Below are positions 32,017-44,613 of a stretch of 64,000 nt of DNA, piece after piece (positions within the stretch are counted from its first letter, which is position 1; every line of letters begins with the position of its first letter). The notes below the pieces were generated by a model. That model had not been told where the DNA came from. It ran no database searches and saw nothing but the letters and a program-made list of their open reading frames with translations. The position numbers and the translations under genes are program-made. Location of the stretch: assembly GCA_010093685.1 (NCBI GenBank), contig MU006219.1, positions 1,073,531-1,137,530 of the forward strand. Reading direction: 5' to 3'. This stretch comes from Ophiobolus disseminans (Eukaryota; Ascomycota; Dothideomycetes; Pleosporales; Phaeosphaeriaceae).

Positions 32017-32528
32017 GGTGGTGATGCTGTAGAAAATATCTTGGCGTTGATTTCTCGAGATGCGAGATGCGGATGTCCGCCTTAGTCATCCAGAGTCCCG
32101 TGACTTCGCGTCGTAGCTTCCCCACCAACTTCATCGCTCTTCCCGTCAACACTCCTCATATCACCTTTTCCGCCAGCAGAGACCCTGTGCGATAGCTCGT
32201 ACTGCTCCACATTTGATTTCCTGGCTTCAGTCTCTCGCCAGACACTGAAGACGTTTGCTCGCCGACTAACTTCGCTCTGGCTTCGCTTCGCAGCCGCTCT
32301 TACCCAAGTCGCAGCAATTGCCAAACCTCGTGTCGTTTGACGGCAAAGCCACCATTACTCTCTCACTTTCAATGTGTACTACGGCTGCCACTAGTGCGAT
32401 CTTTTGCTGACTTCCTTCCTCTCTCCGTCTTACTTCTCCTCTTCTACAATCTCTTGTGGGCCAATTACATCACCAGCTACTTCTTACTTTGTATCTGGCT
32501 ACGACTTACCGACTCTTCGTAATCAGAT
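32017..32528. promoter_or_regulatory. Shared 5' region of uL6m and KAR5
   Basis: A 512-bp head-to-head spacer must contain both promoters. CT-rich stretches such as the one near 32430-32460 precede the KAR5 start. No specific factor site can be named. Confidence 0.45.
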
Positions 32529-34262
32529 ATGAAGCCAATGCCCAATGCCACAAAGTCTGCTGTACTCGCAGTTCTCCTCTCTTCTATTCCGGCAACGGTA
32601 TCTCACTACCACTCGCCGCCAGCAGATGCCGCTCCCACCGTCAATGTCGATGCCCTCTTCCAGCATACAACATCGAGAAACCACCGAGTCATAACGCAAG
32701 CGGTCGATTTCGTGGTATCGATGCAGAACGCACCAACCTGTACCCGACTGGCTGCTTCAAACCTAATGAACGAATGTAAGCTCCTCGAAAATGCACCCGA
32801 CTTCGCCAAATCACGCCCAGAAGCATACCTAGATAACATCAAGACCGAGTATGCCGCCAAGCTTGCCGTGTGCGAGCTTCTGAGTGCCCAGCCGAGCAAC
32901 CCAACGCCGCCTGCAAACTGCGACATACTCGTTCCTACCTCCAGAGCATGCGGTAAGGGAAGTACTTGGTGGTACTCTCGACCCGAGGCGACAATGAACG
33001 ACAAGCAATGTTACCCGGAATTCAAGGAGTATCAGTACGTCCAGTGTCTGAAGTCTTTACAATCATCGCCACAATACTGGACTTCGTTCAGCAACGCTCG
33101 ACAAAACGCTGTGGTCATGTGTCAGGCTAGCAGAGATGCTATCGAGCGGGAAAACCACCTCGAGACGTTCAAGAACCTGACACAAGTCATGGGGGTTGTA
33201 TCGTCCGCCATGAAGAAGGCGACAGAGGAGTATGAAGCACTGGTCAAAGATCAGAAGCAGTTCGCGGACGAGGTCCGAGAGGCTCAAGCCAAGTTCAAGG
33301 AAGAAGCCCATGCCGTACAGGAGAATGCTCTTGCGACTGTGGGAACGCTCGACAACAAGTTCCATACATTCATGGAGACGTCAATATCCGAGCTCATCAC
33401 TGCTCTTGCTGATAATCAGAGCAATGAGATTGGTCGAATCCGCCAGGAAATGCAGGCCTTCTCGGGCGACCTGATGGCAGAGAGCTCCCAATTTGCAAGG
33501 TTCTTCAACGACCAACTGCAAGCACATCATGAGCAGGCTCTCACAAGCCTTCAAGTCAACCACGAAGCGCAGATTGATAGCTACAACATCCTGTCTAGTA
33601 GGATGGGCGATATTCACAATACTGCCAACAAGACCAATAAGGCCGCCAACTCTTCCTTCCATACCATTATGGGCATCGAGCAGCAATTGGTCAATCTCTC
33701 CAACCAAGCAGATCACATCGCCCAAGGCTTTGCTTTCTTCAGTGCAATCCCACACCTGCTCTCAAGCTTGGTTCGCGGGTTCGTTGCCACTGTGGGCATC
33801 ATCTTCTTGTTCACTGTTCTTTGCAAGGTCAACAGAAGATTTGCTACCTACGCAGCCGGCGCTTGCAGCTCGGCATATCTCTTCCACCTTTGCGGCCTAT
33901 ACCAATGGCTTGGGAATCTTCCCACCCACGCAGCAAACGTTCAGGAGCAGACCTTGTTTTCCATTGCGGCAAACTTGTCATCAACACAAAAGGCAGCTGG
34001 TCTCATGATGTTGCTCTGGCTCGGTGCATATCCCGTGGGTTTTATCAACGTTTATCTGGGCTCCATCATTGGCTCTGCCATCAGTAAGTTGCTCGGTTCC
34101 TACTGGCTACGCCAATATACCAATGACGGTGGCATGGGACTGTTGCCCAGCATCGAGATTCCACCCACTATCCCCTCCCACAAGGTCGCTCCCCACGACG
34201 GCTTCGTCGACATGCATTCACTTGCATACCCGGCAGATACGACCATGCCCATCTATGCTTGA
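32529..34262 (+). CDS. KAR5: Nuclear-fusion (karyogamy) protein KAR5/Tht1-like
   Basis: This 577-aa protein would act in nuclear-envelope fusion after mating. A signal peptide is visible (SAVLAVLLSSIPATVS). A lumenal cysteine-rich region follows with CTRLAASNLMNECKLLE, a CGKGSTWWYS segment, QCYPEFKEYQYVQCL and VMCQASRDAIERE, the order expected for Tht1-like proteins. Residues about 205-400 form a long predicted coiled coil. Two hydrophobic regions (GFVATVGIIFLFTVLCKV, and GLMMLLWLGAYPVGFINVYLG) anchor the C-terminus. It is intact and intronless, which suggests that the sexual-cycle machinery is maintained. Confidence 0.85.
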   Translation: MKPMPNATKSAVLAVLLSSIPATVSHYHSPPADAAPTVNVDALFQHTTSRNHRVITQAVDFVVSMQNAPTCTRLAASNLMNECKLLENAPDFAKSRPEAYLDNIKTEYAAKLAVCELLSAQPSNPTPPANCDILVPTSRACGKGSTWWYSRPEATMNDKQCYPEFKEYQYVQCLKSLQSSPQYWTSFSNARQNAVVMCQASRDAIERENHLETFKNLTQVMGVVSSAMKKATEEYEALVKDQKQFADEVREAQAKFKEEAHAVQENALATVGTLDNKFHTFMETSISELITALADNQSNEIGRIRQEMQAFSGDLMAESSQFARFFNDQLQAHHEQALTSLQVNHEAQIDSYNILSSRMGDIHNTANKTNKAANSSFHTIMGIEQQLVNLSNQADHIAQGFAFFSAIPHLLSSLVRGFVATVGIIFLFTVLCKVNRRFATYAAGACSSAYLFHLCGLYQWLGNLPTHAANVQEQTLFSIAANLSSTQKAAGLMMLLWLGAYPVGFINVYLGSIIGSAISKLLGSYWLRQYTNDGGMGLLPSIEIPPTIPSHKVAPHDGFVDMHSLAYPADTTMPIYA

Positions 34263-34908
34263 TGCATCGATGAGCCTCAAATTCATGGTGTAGTCCGCTA
34301 TCGTACAGTACAACGTCACCACTTCACCACTTCACCCTACGGATGTTCAATCACGGTTCTTATCATCATTACGACCTTACGACATAATATACACGACATA
34401 ATATCAACATACGTCACAAGCAAACCTGTCTCGACTACCGGTTCGCAGTAGCATTATACCCCATCTGCAGTATCTGCTTTATCTAATCACATATTTCGGG
34501 CGTTGGAGCATCACATCATTTCAATATACGCAAACTACGCATTTACACGGCAACACAAAAGTATCGAGTCCATTTCCAGGCCAGACTTCGGGGTACACAA
34601 AAGGGGGATCTGGTGTTACTTTGAAATTTCACATTTATTTTCAGGGCAGGCATGACGGCTTCTTCACACGACGGGCGCGCTGTGTGGAGGAGGGACATAC
34701 TTCTTTTCTTTCACATACTTTCCAATATGACTTTATTATTTCTGCCAACAATGTGCTGACCGTAACTGGACTGATACTTCGTTGTGAGCCTGCTCATTGT
34801 GACAAAAGCCTCATGGTTGACATAGAGGCTTGCTAACTGACCCTCCATAGCTAACAACTCCACTTTACTAAAGTAAGACATATCCTGACGAGCCACACTT
34901 CAGTTTGC
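34263..34908. other. Convergent 3' spacer between KAR5 and Ric8
   Basis: Both flanking genes end here. Direct short repeats occur at 34318-34336 (CACTTCACC twice) and 34380-34402 (ACGACATAATAT twice). No gene is seen. Confidence 0.5.
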
Positions 34909-36597
34909 TCAGTCCGAATCATCCGGCAACTCCTCAATGCGTCCGGAGCGATACGCAGCTTCGACTGGATTCTGCACATCCATTACGCCCGTCGCTTTGA
35001 GCCTGTGAAACCCCGTTAGCAACGTTTCACTTCATCACCCGTGAATCGAAGTACATACCGTTCAAACAGCACAAACAGCCTCTCAGCCTCCCTTTCCTTC
35101 TCCTCCTGCGTCATCGGCGCGTTATCCTGCATATCCTCCCTATCCAAGCGCTGCCCCGTAATCGGATTGACAAGTATACCCTGCTCCGCCTGCGCGGTTG
35201 CGTGTGCCTGCATTGCGTTCTCTGGCATGGGTATGTTATTCGACATAAGGAAGCCCGACGCGAAGCCGTAGCCGACGTTCTGCACGAACGTCGATGCGTC
35301 CTTATTTGAGAGTTCGAAGAGCATCGAGGATATCGAGCCACGGAGATTGGGCGTCAGTGCGGAGGTGGAGAGGTTAAGGAGGCGGGAGGATAGAGTGTTG
35401 GACTTGCCCAGGGGTTTGTCGCGCTCTTCGGGCGTGGGTAGGATGGCATGCTCCATGTATTTCTTCACGCCTTCGGGTGCGATTTCGTAGATGCGGCGGA
35501 TGAGCGTTAGGACGGGGGCTATTGTGTTGTCGAGCTCTGCTTCCGAGTATGCGATGATTGATTCGTCGAGGATGGTGACGAGGTGCTCGGCGTTGCACTT
35601 TTGGTCGAATAAGGGAAACACGGCGTTTTGGCCAAAGTAGCTCTTCTGCTGGCCTTTTGTGTCCTCGAGATCGAGGTTCAGGAGCGCGTTGACGAGGTAG
35701 TTTACGGGTGCGGCGAGGGGCGGTTGTGATATGCCTCTCCGTATGAGCAGCTTGCAGATGCTGGGTATTGATTTCGAGAAATGCTCGGCGAGGTCCGGGT
35801 GGAAGTGTGTGATGTTGAACAGGAGCTTCAGCGTCTCTGAGAGTGCCATGACCTCCATTGACTGTTGCGTAGGCTCCAGCGACTTGCGACGCGCTTTACT
35901 CGAATATCGCTTTGCATGGCGTGCTATAGCGGCGTTGATGCTATCTGCCAAGTGGTTCTCGCGCACGAGTTGTGGGTATTCGAGGTTCGCATCGTAGGTG
36001 GTGAGGAAAAGGACGCGAGAGGCGAGGAACTCGTCGTCGGTGTTTTCGCTCTATCTCTGTCAGTATAGAGGTCAGACGGGCCATGCAGCCATCCTTGCCT
36101 TTAACTTTTCTGCCGCGTGTGCCCCATGGCCGAGATCGACTAGTATTTGACGTGTCTTTGGCTGGAGCAGCAGAGCATTGGCTATGCACCGTAGTGCTTC
36201 TTGTGAAGTTGCGGTCTCCTTCCCCTCAAAAGCATACCGGCCTAATGTTTGAAGGCCCTAGGCATCTCAGCACAGCCCTGGCATGTGTACCACGGCGCAA
36301 CGTACGTCCTTTGTGAAGATTGGATCCGAGTTCTCGACCGTTCGGCCGTAGACTTTGAGCTGTTCAAGGAGCTGCTTCCGTTCTAGTCAGCCAATCAGCG
36401 GGCATCGACATTATATGCTGGAGTGCATACGTTGGGTGGAGAGTTTGGACACGTCGAAGTCGGTTTTCAACTCGGAGAGTATTTTCGTGACATCGTCAAG
36501 CTTCGCTGTAGTATAATTAGCATGCGGAATACAATGTTGTAAGCAAGCGACATATGCCAGCCTAGTACAAACCTTTCCCCGATTTCTGCGCGAACAT
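34909..36597 (-). CDS. RIC8: Synembryn-like G-alpha exchange factor/chaperone Ric8
   Basis: Ric8 is a cytosolic chaperone and nucleotide-exchange factor for heterotrimeric G-protein alpha subunits. I reconstruct six exons: 36597-36573, 36505-36431, 36382-36306, 36257-36099, 36050-35059 and 35002-34909. All phases agree, and the product is 473 aa. The N-terminus reads MFAQKSGKAKLDDVTK. The armadillo-type core has RYAFEGKETATSQEALRCIANALL, SENTDDEFLASRVLFLTTYD, LKLLFNITHFHPD and PVNYLVNALLNLDL. The acidic C-terminus is RLKATGVMDVQNPVEAAYRSG, then EELPDDSD. Intron 4 (36051-36098) starts with GC instead of GT. GC-AG splicing with a CTGAC branch site restores the conserved KLK-SENTDDEF junction. 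Confidence 0.92.
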
Positions 36598-37175
36598 GAT
36601 GGACAGAGAGTGTGGAGAAGACGAGCGTCGAGTTCACAAGGCGGATGGAGCTCAAGCGTGAGCCCCACCAAAACGCGGTGATGTGCATGCGCATGATCCA
36701 GGGTCCAAGAGACGAACAAGGCGGCAAGACGCGCCCACTGCATCCGTCCCATGTGACATTAGAGGGTAGACAGACATAATTATAGCAAGTCGGCAATGAT
36801 TGCTGTTATGCTCTTTTGCACGATTGATCTATAGAGAGCCGTCCGTTGCGCGACACTCGACTGCAGAGGTTCCAAGTGAACAAGGATAATCTAGCCAGCA
36901 ATATCAAGAACGCCTGCATGTATCGCGTTTCGAACGAAGTGGGGTCATTGTGCTGTGCGTTCGTTGCCAGTGAATGGCACAGGCACTTTACGCGGGCGCG
37001 ACTCCTAGCGCGTCGCGTCCAGACATGCAGCGGCCCAGCCTTAACCTTCCGTGCGAGGGTGCTTGACTTCCTTCACGGTCGCTTTCTGTACACAATTAGC
37101 TGCTCGTGCACAGCAATGCGAGTGCGTTCTCCTATCCTGGTCTTTTGTTTCTGTTAGTCGGTTCCCAGCATAGCC
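36598..37175. promoter_or_regulatory. Shared 5' region of Ric8 and Rif1
   Basis: A 578-bp head-to-head spacer lies between the two start codons. Open frames here are short and unsupported. Both promoters must lie in it, but no individual element can be assigned. Confidence 0.45.
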
Positions 37176-40100
37176 ATGGTGTTTTCCAAGTTCGATGCCC
37201 TTTCTGTCCGCCCACCCACGCCCCCAAAAGACCTCAACGAACTCCCCCAGGACGCCGACGAGACGCTGCAATTCCTCGACGACCCTTTTGGCGACAAACC
37301 CATACTGCCCAAGGTGATTGAGGCCACCAAGAACCTGCTCAACACGCCCGAGCAGTCGCCCTCCTCGGACATCAGCATTCCCTCTAGCTTAGCGAGCAGA
37401 CAGAAGCGGGTCAACTTCGAGCTCCAGACATGCGCAGTCGCACACAAAAAGCCAGCAGCTCTCAATTGGACCCCCACGCGGAGCTCACCTTTGCGGCCTT
37501 TACCTCAGACGCGCGTGTCGAGGCCGCTAAAGTCGATCCTCAAGCCCTCGGACGCGACCCCAACACCACCGCCCGACGAAGGCGCTGCCGCACACAAATT
37601 CAAGACGTTTGCAGAGATGCTTGAATCGATAGTCAAGCTGCTTGCCTCGGCAGAGCGGCCCTCCCGCATGGACGCCTATCACTCGCTGCAGCGGACCATG
37701 CAAGCCTATGAAAAGATACCTGACGATCAGGCCCTGAAACACAAAATGTCATTGTTGACTCAATTTATAAGGAGAGACGTTCAGGCACCCAGTCCAACTG
37801 GGACCGGCCTCGACTCGCAGCTCATTGCTCAGGCGTTGAAGCTGCTCATGGCTCTCTTCCGAATCCCCGACGCTGTCTCGGCCATGGACGACGACTTCTG
37901 CGCCTTCATCATCGACCGGACTGTGCAGGTAGCCGACGATAGCTCAATGCCGAAAGCTATCGTCAACACCCATCTGGCCACTTTCATGCAACAAAACTTC
38001 CGCCCCAAGATCATGACCACGGTTCGCGTGGAAAGGATGCTCGATGTGCTCGATACCATCCACGAGCGCGTTGGTGGCTTCTCCGTCCAGGCCTACCGCA
38101 TTCGTATATGCAGAAAATTGATCCAGCAACGACCGGAAAGCATGATCAAGCATACCGATCGCTGGTTCAGGCACACACTCAAAGCATTCATGTCGGCGCA
38201 AAAAGACATCAATCAGAGTGCGCTGGACATTGCCCTCTCCGCTGCGAAGACAATTGGACACGATCGCCATGTCGCAAAGGCGTGCCTCGCTGTACTCAAC
38301 CGCGAGCGAAAGGACGGAGAGACCATCGCCAAGGTCTTCGCAAACGAACTAGCACGCATGTTGGGAGGCGATAATGCTGCATTAGTGCCCCAAATATGGT
38401 CGGCCGTGACCGTCTTATTGCGGGACTCTTTCCAAAGCTCTGCGTTCACTACTCTCAAAGAATGGCTCGTGGTGTTCGAGAAGTGCATCCAGTCAGACAA
38501 GGACGTGGTCAAGATCCAAACGAACGTAGCTTTTTGCTTCCTCGTCTATACCGTTAATCTCTCACATGACACTGTGCAGACATGGACGAAAATGTTCCTC
38601 AACATACCACTGCACCAGCTGCAGCGACGAATGCCCACGAAGAAGGCCGAACGCGACGCAGTGTCTTCCAGCTACCTCACCCTGTTATACTACGCGCTTC
38701 GACCTACTGCCTCGTTCGAGCAGCTTGATCGATACTGGCGTGAGTTTGTTGTTGGCTTCTGGAGCCAACTACTCCACTCTTCAGCATCTCAGCATACATT
38801 TGCAGCATGTCGCATTGTCTCCGCCCTCTTGGATGGCTCAAGGAAACCGTGGATTGAGCAGCGGGCTCTCGATCAGAGGCCACAGTACATGGTCCAGCGC
38901 GGAGAGCTTCCAATACTTGATCCTAAATGGGTCAGACGATCGCTTCCTTCCATTCTTCCATTCGTGGAAACTCTCCTTGAGGCTACACTATGGTCCGAGA
39001 ATGAGCTGCAGGAAGATGAACCAGTCAAAAAAATGTGGCTCGCTCTGTTAAATTCACTGGTTGAAGCAAGCAGCAAGGAGGTCATGGCTTCCACCGAGAC
39101 GAAGGATGCAATGGCGCATATTGTGAACTTGCTCCGCCGAGTCTGGGACAGCCATACAGCACAATTGGCTCTTTCACAACAGCAGGAGGACGCATGGGCC
39201 AACAAGTTCTGCTTTCTGGTGGAGACTGTGGTACGAAAGCTAGGACCGCTCCATTTTGCCGACAAGTTCCTCACTCGGAATGGTACCAACGAGTTTGAAG
39301 TCGCCTCCACACCCTCACACCGCTCTCGACAACACGGAGTACGAATCTCACCACTCTTGTACTTCATTGACTTGCTTGTGAACCAATCTGAAGGAAAACT
39401 ACCGGACGTGGTCCGTCTACGTGCCATCAAGCTGATGCTGGAACCTTGCTTCAACGTTCAAAACACCCGCCTCAGCCGACTTGAGATGCTCCGTGATTGC
39501 TCTGCAAATGCACATGGTGCCCTAAGAGCAGCTGTTGCTTTCAATTTCTGGACGCAGGTAGAAGCTCTACTAAAGGTCTCCCTCCACGTGCAACAATCGG
39601 GCTCGGTCGAACAGGGCTCGCGGTTATTGGGCAAAGAGTATGACATCGTTGTGGAGATACTAGGACTAGGATCTTCCTACTTCTTGAACACACTTAGTGG
39701 TCATGCTGTTCTCTCGTCTTTCGTCGACACTGTACGGAAGGAGGCCGGAGAGGCAGCCGTCGTTCTTGCTGTTGTCGAAAAGGTCTCAGAATGTGTCCTG
39801 AAACGGACTGCGGACGAGGATAGGATGTCTTGCCTGCCATATACCACCGTATTGCTCCAAAATCTACCAAAGCAAACAAATCGACGAAGCATGGAGCAAG
39901 GCCGACAAAACTTGTGGCCTTCTTCCCCAGCCACTGGACGGCACGTAGATTTCGACCCGTACAATCACATGTACGGTGTCCTGGTATCTGTAGGATCTGT
40001 TGCATACCGCGACCTTGGTATCGAGGACGCTGAGTCAGTCGTCAAGTTTCTGGCTGCTCTGGCTGGCTCAATCAAGGACTGCTCAACGGCTCACTTAGCT

Positions 40101-42492
40101 GTCTACTTGCGCAAGACTCAAGAGGTGATCAAAACTTGGGTTGAAGATGCTAGTCGCAAGATGCAAAGCACAGAGCAGTCAATGAAAGCAGTGCATCGCC
40201 AGGTATGTACGTTCACATGATAGAGGGAGCAATTATTGACTTTGTGCAGGTTGTCAGCCTTTGGACTGAAGTGAACACGGCCATCGAACGATTACCGCGA
40301 AAGGATGGGCAGATTCTGTTACATTTAGAGCCTCTGATTACTGCAGGGTTCGTAAGCAGAAGGCGAAGCATAGTAAACATCTCCATCGCAACATGGAACA
40401 AGACTTTTGGCAAAGAGGAAAGCCTCCGATACCCGTCCCGACTCGAGCAAGCTTTGCGCCAACTTCGTTCGACTGTCGACATTTCTTTGCCATCCCTTGA
40501 AGTTCGCGATGAGGATGTAGTAAGTGTTACTGTCGAGTGAGGTGGATGAACACTAACAGAAGTTAGGCTGATGGTCTTGCCTTCTACGAGTCGGACAACA
40601 GTACCGAAGATGTTCAGCGAGCATTCAAGAGCCCTCGTGTCAAAGAATCACCCTTCAAAATCTCAAAATCTGCCCGCAAGTCTTTGAGTCGCTCCCCGGC
40701 TGTGTCAACGCCCGGCAGCAGGAGGTCATCAGCACGGCAAACACCGAGGGTTCGTTTACGGCACGACAACTCTCAGATTCAGTTTGAGCCAATCATCTCG
40801 TCGCCTTCAAACCCTTTCGCCCAGGAATCACAAGTCCTGACCGACCGACAAAAGGAGATGATTGAGCGGCAGAGACTTTCTGGTGGTCTCTTCGCCAATA
40901 TGGGCGCGCCGTCGCCTCAGAAAGCGCCGCCCTCCCCAATGGAGCTCCACTCAGATGCATTAACCGCGGATGATTTGCCGATGGACGCTTCCCACAATAC
41001 TCCATTGAAGGCATTGGCGGCGATGGGTCCCATGGATGCCTTCCTTGGATCTTCACCGACTCCACATGCTCGAAAGAGCACGCGACATATTGTCAGTGAT
41101 GACACAAGTGTGGCTACTCCAACCAATGTGCGAACAGTCAAGCTAGCAAACAATGACGAGCTGGGTTCCTCCCCACCACAGTTCGAAAAGCGGTCCGAGG
41201 TAAACAGCGACGTCCTCGTTGGCTCCAGCTTCGACTATCGTCAGCCAGAAACCCCATACGCCATTTCCTTTGATGAGGGGACTACGATCGATGAAGAGGC
41301 AATGCTCGCTGCCGTGGCTGATACAGAATTTGGCAATCGCTCAGACAATGACGTTCTAACAGACACAATCATGTCGGAAGTGCCAAGCTCGACCATTGAC
41401 TTGCAGCTTACCGCACAGCTAGATGCCGATATTCAAGCACATATGGCTGCTGCAACACCGACCTCTGACAAGCCAGTACCCGAGTCAAACAATGAGTTTG
41501 TAGATGCAGCTTCTCACCCGCAATTTTCAAACACAGCAAACGAGCAAGATGTTAGCGACACTGAAGTAGCAGACTCACAGCCTTCATCATCTGTTCACCT
41601 ACAAGCTATGCAGCGCGAGCGTGAAGACGACACGAGCAGCACAAGCCGTGTGGGTGACTCCTTCAGCAAACCAGGTTCTGCAAAGGGCACGCCACGTTCC
41701 AAAAGCCTCCGACGCTCCTCCCGTCACTCCTTGACGTCGAGCCCTGCTGCCTCACCAAGTAAGAAGAAACGCAAGCAGACACCCGCCAAACCCGAGCCAC
41801 AGCTGGAGCAAGACAAAATGAAAAAAGTACAGGAGGAGCCAACACCCACACAGCAGTCTTTGAAACAACCATCCCCTCAGCCCGACGAAGACGGCATGCT
41901 CGACAACATCATCGTCGCCTCACCCACAATCCGCCCACCCAAAACAAAGAAGCGCAAATCCATGAACGACCCTGGATCCCCAACCATCCACATCCCCGAA
42001 ACTACCCGCAAGCGCGGCCCAGTTCGCCGCTCCCAATCCCTCCTCAGCCAAGTCGAAAACTCACAAGACGTCCGCATCGAAGATACACCCGCGCCCAAAC
42101 GCGCACGGCAAGACTCAAACCACGACGTCAGCGACGCAAAATCCACGCCCCCGCCACCGTCACAGACTAAGCGTCTGAGTCACGTACAAGTCACGCCGAA
42201 GCGCTCCTCCGAGCTCGGCAGCTCCGTGCGCGGATCGTCCGTTGCTGCTGCAGAGGAGGGTTCTCAAGAACCTGCTGTCGCTGCGACGCCGAGTCGGTCG
42301 TTTGCTGATCGCGTCATTCTTACGCCCAGGAGCATTATTCAGCAGCTGAAGAGCTTGAAGGACTTTTTGTTTAGCGCGCCCCAGTTAGTGTTGGGTAGGG
42401 AGGAGGAGCGCGAGATTGATGATGCGCTTTTTGATATTAGGAGGAAGGTTCATGCGGCGGGGTCGAGGCGGGAGGAGGGGAAGGATGAGTGA
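37176..42492 (+). CDS. RIF1: Rif1-like telomere and replication-timing factor
   Basis: Exons 37176-40202, 40250-40519 and 40567-42492 (introns 47 and 47 nt) give 1740 aa. The Rif1 N-terminal HEAT-like domain starts about residue 140 (KFKTFAEMLESIVKLL, then RMDAYHSLQRTMQAYEKIP) and extends past residue 1000. Upstream of it lie two protein-phosphatase-1 docking motifs: RVNF at 78-81 and SILK at 120-123. In yeasts an N-terminal RVxF/SILK pair recruits Glc7/PP1 to oppose DDK at replication origins, so the same role is likely. The C-terminal 600 residues are low-complexity, with many Ser/Thr-Pro sites and basic patches (KKKRKQ, PKRARQ). The frame across both introns is phase 0. Confidence 0.9.
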
Positions 42493-42824
42493 GGTGGGTG
42501 GATGGGTGGGTTGGTTTGGAAGAAGGAAAGGGTATGTGGATATTGAGTGTATTTCGTTGCGTTGGGATGGAAAACAGGGCTGATTGATGAGCAAGGATGA
42601 TGAAGGCATTTTCTGTGCATATTGACTAGGCACTCGGACAAATGATACCAAATGTAATTCCTCATGCACACTGCTTACTTACATGTCTTGTCGGCCGATG
42701 CATAAAAGGCTTCGTAGTCAGCCTGACGAAAGAGAAAAGTTCAGTAATCCCAGCCTTATATATACATACCTACACAACTCCGCATCCTCTCTTCTTCTAT
42801 CATAATCCACCGCATACTTCCACC
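42493..42824. other. Short intergenic region between Rif1 and a GMC oxidoreductase gene
   Basis: A 332-bp spacer contains a TATATATA tract at about 42758-42767. It lies some 60 bp before the GMC start codon and is a plausible TATA element. No gene is present. Confidence 0.5.
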
Positions 42825-44613
42825 ATGCCCGACACCCAAACATACGACTTCATAATCGTAGGCGGTACCCACCCCCCTCCCCATTCCCCACCTACCACCC
42901 TAACTAACCCCCCAAGCCGGCCCCTCCGGCGCGTCACTCTCATCTCGCCTCGCCTCATACCTCCCCCACCTCTCCATCCTGCTCCTCGAAGCCGGCCCCC
43001 CTTCCGCCAGCCCAGCATACCTCTACGACCGCTACACGGCGCTCAAATCGCCCGATCTGAATTACGCATACGAAACCGCACCGCAGGAACATCTGCATGG
43101 GCGGAGAGTGGATTACTCACGCGGCAAAGGCCTAGGCGGAACGAGTCTGATTAATTTCGCGCTGTGGAACCGGGGGGCACGGGATGATTGGGATGAAATT
43201 GCGCACCTTGTTGGGAGTGAGGAGTTTAAGTGGACGAATGTGAAAGAGACGTTTGATGGGATTGAAAACGTGCAACCTACGCGGTACACAGACATCAAGG
43301 CACGCTACGTTTCCGTAGAGCGCGAGACGCATGGTCCTGTGCATGTGCAGTATGCGCCGCGCTGGGAGAGTTTCGTGCTGGATTTACTGCGTGGGATTGA
43401 GGAGTATGGGTGGGAGGTTAATCGGGATCTGAATTCTGGAGATCCGGTTGGTGTGGGGCTTGGGCCGGCGACGGCGAGGGAGGGGGTGAAGGTTACGGCG
43501 AGGACTGCGTATTTGGATGGAGGGCTGGGGAATTTGCATGTGAGAACGGGAGGGCAGGTTGCGAGGGTTGTGTTTGAGGGGAAGAGAGCCGTGGGGTTGG
43601 AGAGTGTTGATGGGGAGCAGAGTAAGTCACTGTATGAATGTGTGTGGTATGTACGGGAGCTGATGAGAAGTGTAGTATTTGCGAGGAAGGAGGTAATACT
43701 GAGTGCTGGGGCGCTGGATACGCCGAAGTTGTTGTTACTGTCTGGTGTGGGACCAAAAGAAGATCTGGAAGCATTCAACATATCTGTCGTCCATGACCTA
43801 CCAGGCGTTGGAAAGAATCTTCAAGATCACTGCCATTTTCCCATCAGCGCAGTACTAAAGGAAGGCATCCGAGAACCAAACCTCCAACCGGGCTCTGACG
43901 TCCTTGCAACAGCACGCTTGGATTTCGCTGCCGACGGTACAGGACCACTGAGCTATGTCAATGGGTCGTATGTGATGGGCTTCTTAAAAGACTCTGTAGT
44001 ATACGAATCGAAAGAGTTCAAGAGCTTGGACGCCAGGACGCAAGCACACCTCCAGAAAGCCACTGTACCTTTATGGGAGTTTGGCACAGGACTGCCACTC
44101 CTAGGACCACCACCACCCGGGCCGCCGAGGCAGTATCTCGTCAACATTGGAGTCTTGATGAACCCACAGAGCCGCGGCGTTGTCACACTCCAGAACTCCG
44201 ATCCGAAAGAGCCAGCCCTGTTCGACCCTAGGCTGATGTCACATCCATATGACGAAAAGGTGTTGAAGACTGCGGCGAAGAGAATCCTAGCATTCATGAA
44301 GACTCCAGCGATTGCAACGACAATTGATAAGCCAGCAAATATGCCGCCGTCCGATAGTGACGAGGATGTTCTTGCATTTGTCAAGCTGAACCTGAAATCC
44401 ACTTGGCATATGAGTGGGACCTGCAAGATGGGAGGCGAAGAGGATGAGATGGCTGTTGTGAATGCAAAGTTTGAGGTGAGAGGTGTTGAACGGTTGAAAG
44501 TGGTGGATCTGAGCGTGCTGCCGTTCTTGGTGAATGCTCATCCGGTGGCAGCGGCGTATCTGGTTGGCGAGCTGGCTGCGAAGTCGATCGCAGAGTGCTA
44601 TGGAACTTGTTGA
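42825..44613 (+). CDS. GMC-family FAD oxidoreductase (choline/alcohol dehydrogenase type)
   Basis: Exons 42825-42864, 42917-43621 and 43676-44613 encode 560 aa. The FAD-binding Rossmann motif VGAGPSGASLSSRL is restored by removing intron 1. GMC signature 1 is GKGLGGTSLINFALWNRG and signature 2 is LSAGALDTPKLLLLSGVGP. The C-terminal half has the active-site histidine in STWHMSGTCKMG and the second in VNAHPVAAAYLVGELAA. There is no signal peptide, so it is probably intracellular. The substrate cannot be read from sequence. Intron 2 (54 nt) has no stop and a multiple-of-three length, so unspliced mRNA would still be translated. Intron 1 is C-rich, and its AAG acceptor was chosen because it completes the G-A-G-P-S-G motif. 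Confidence 0.88.
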
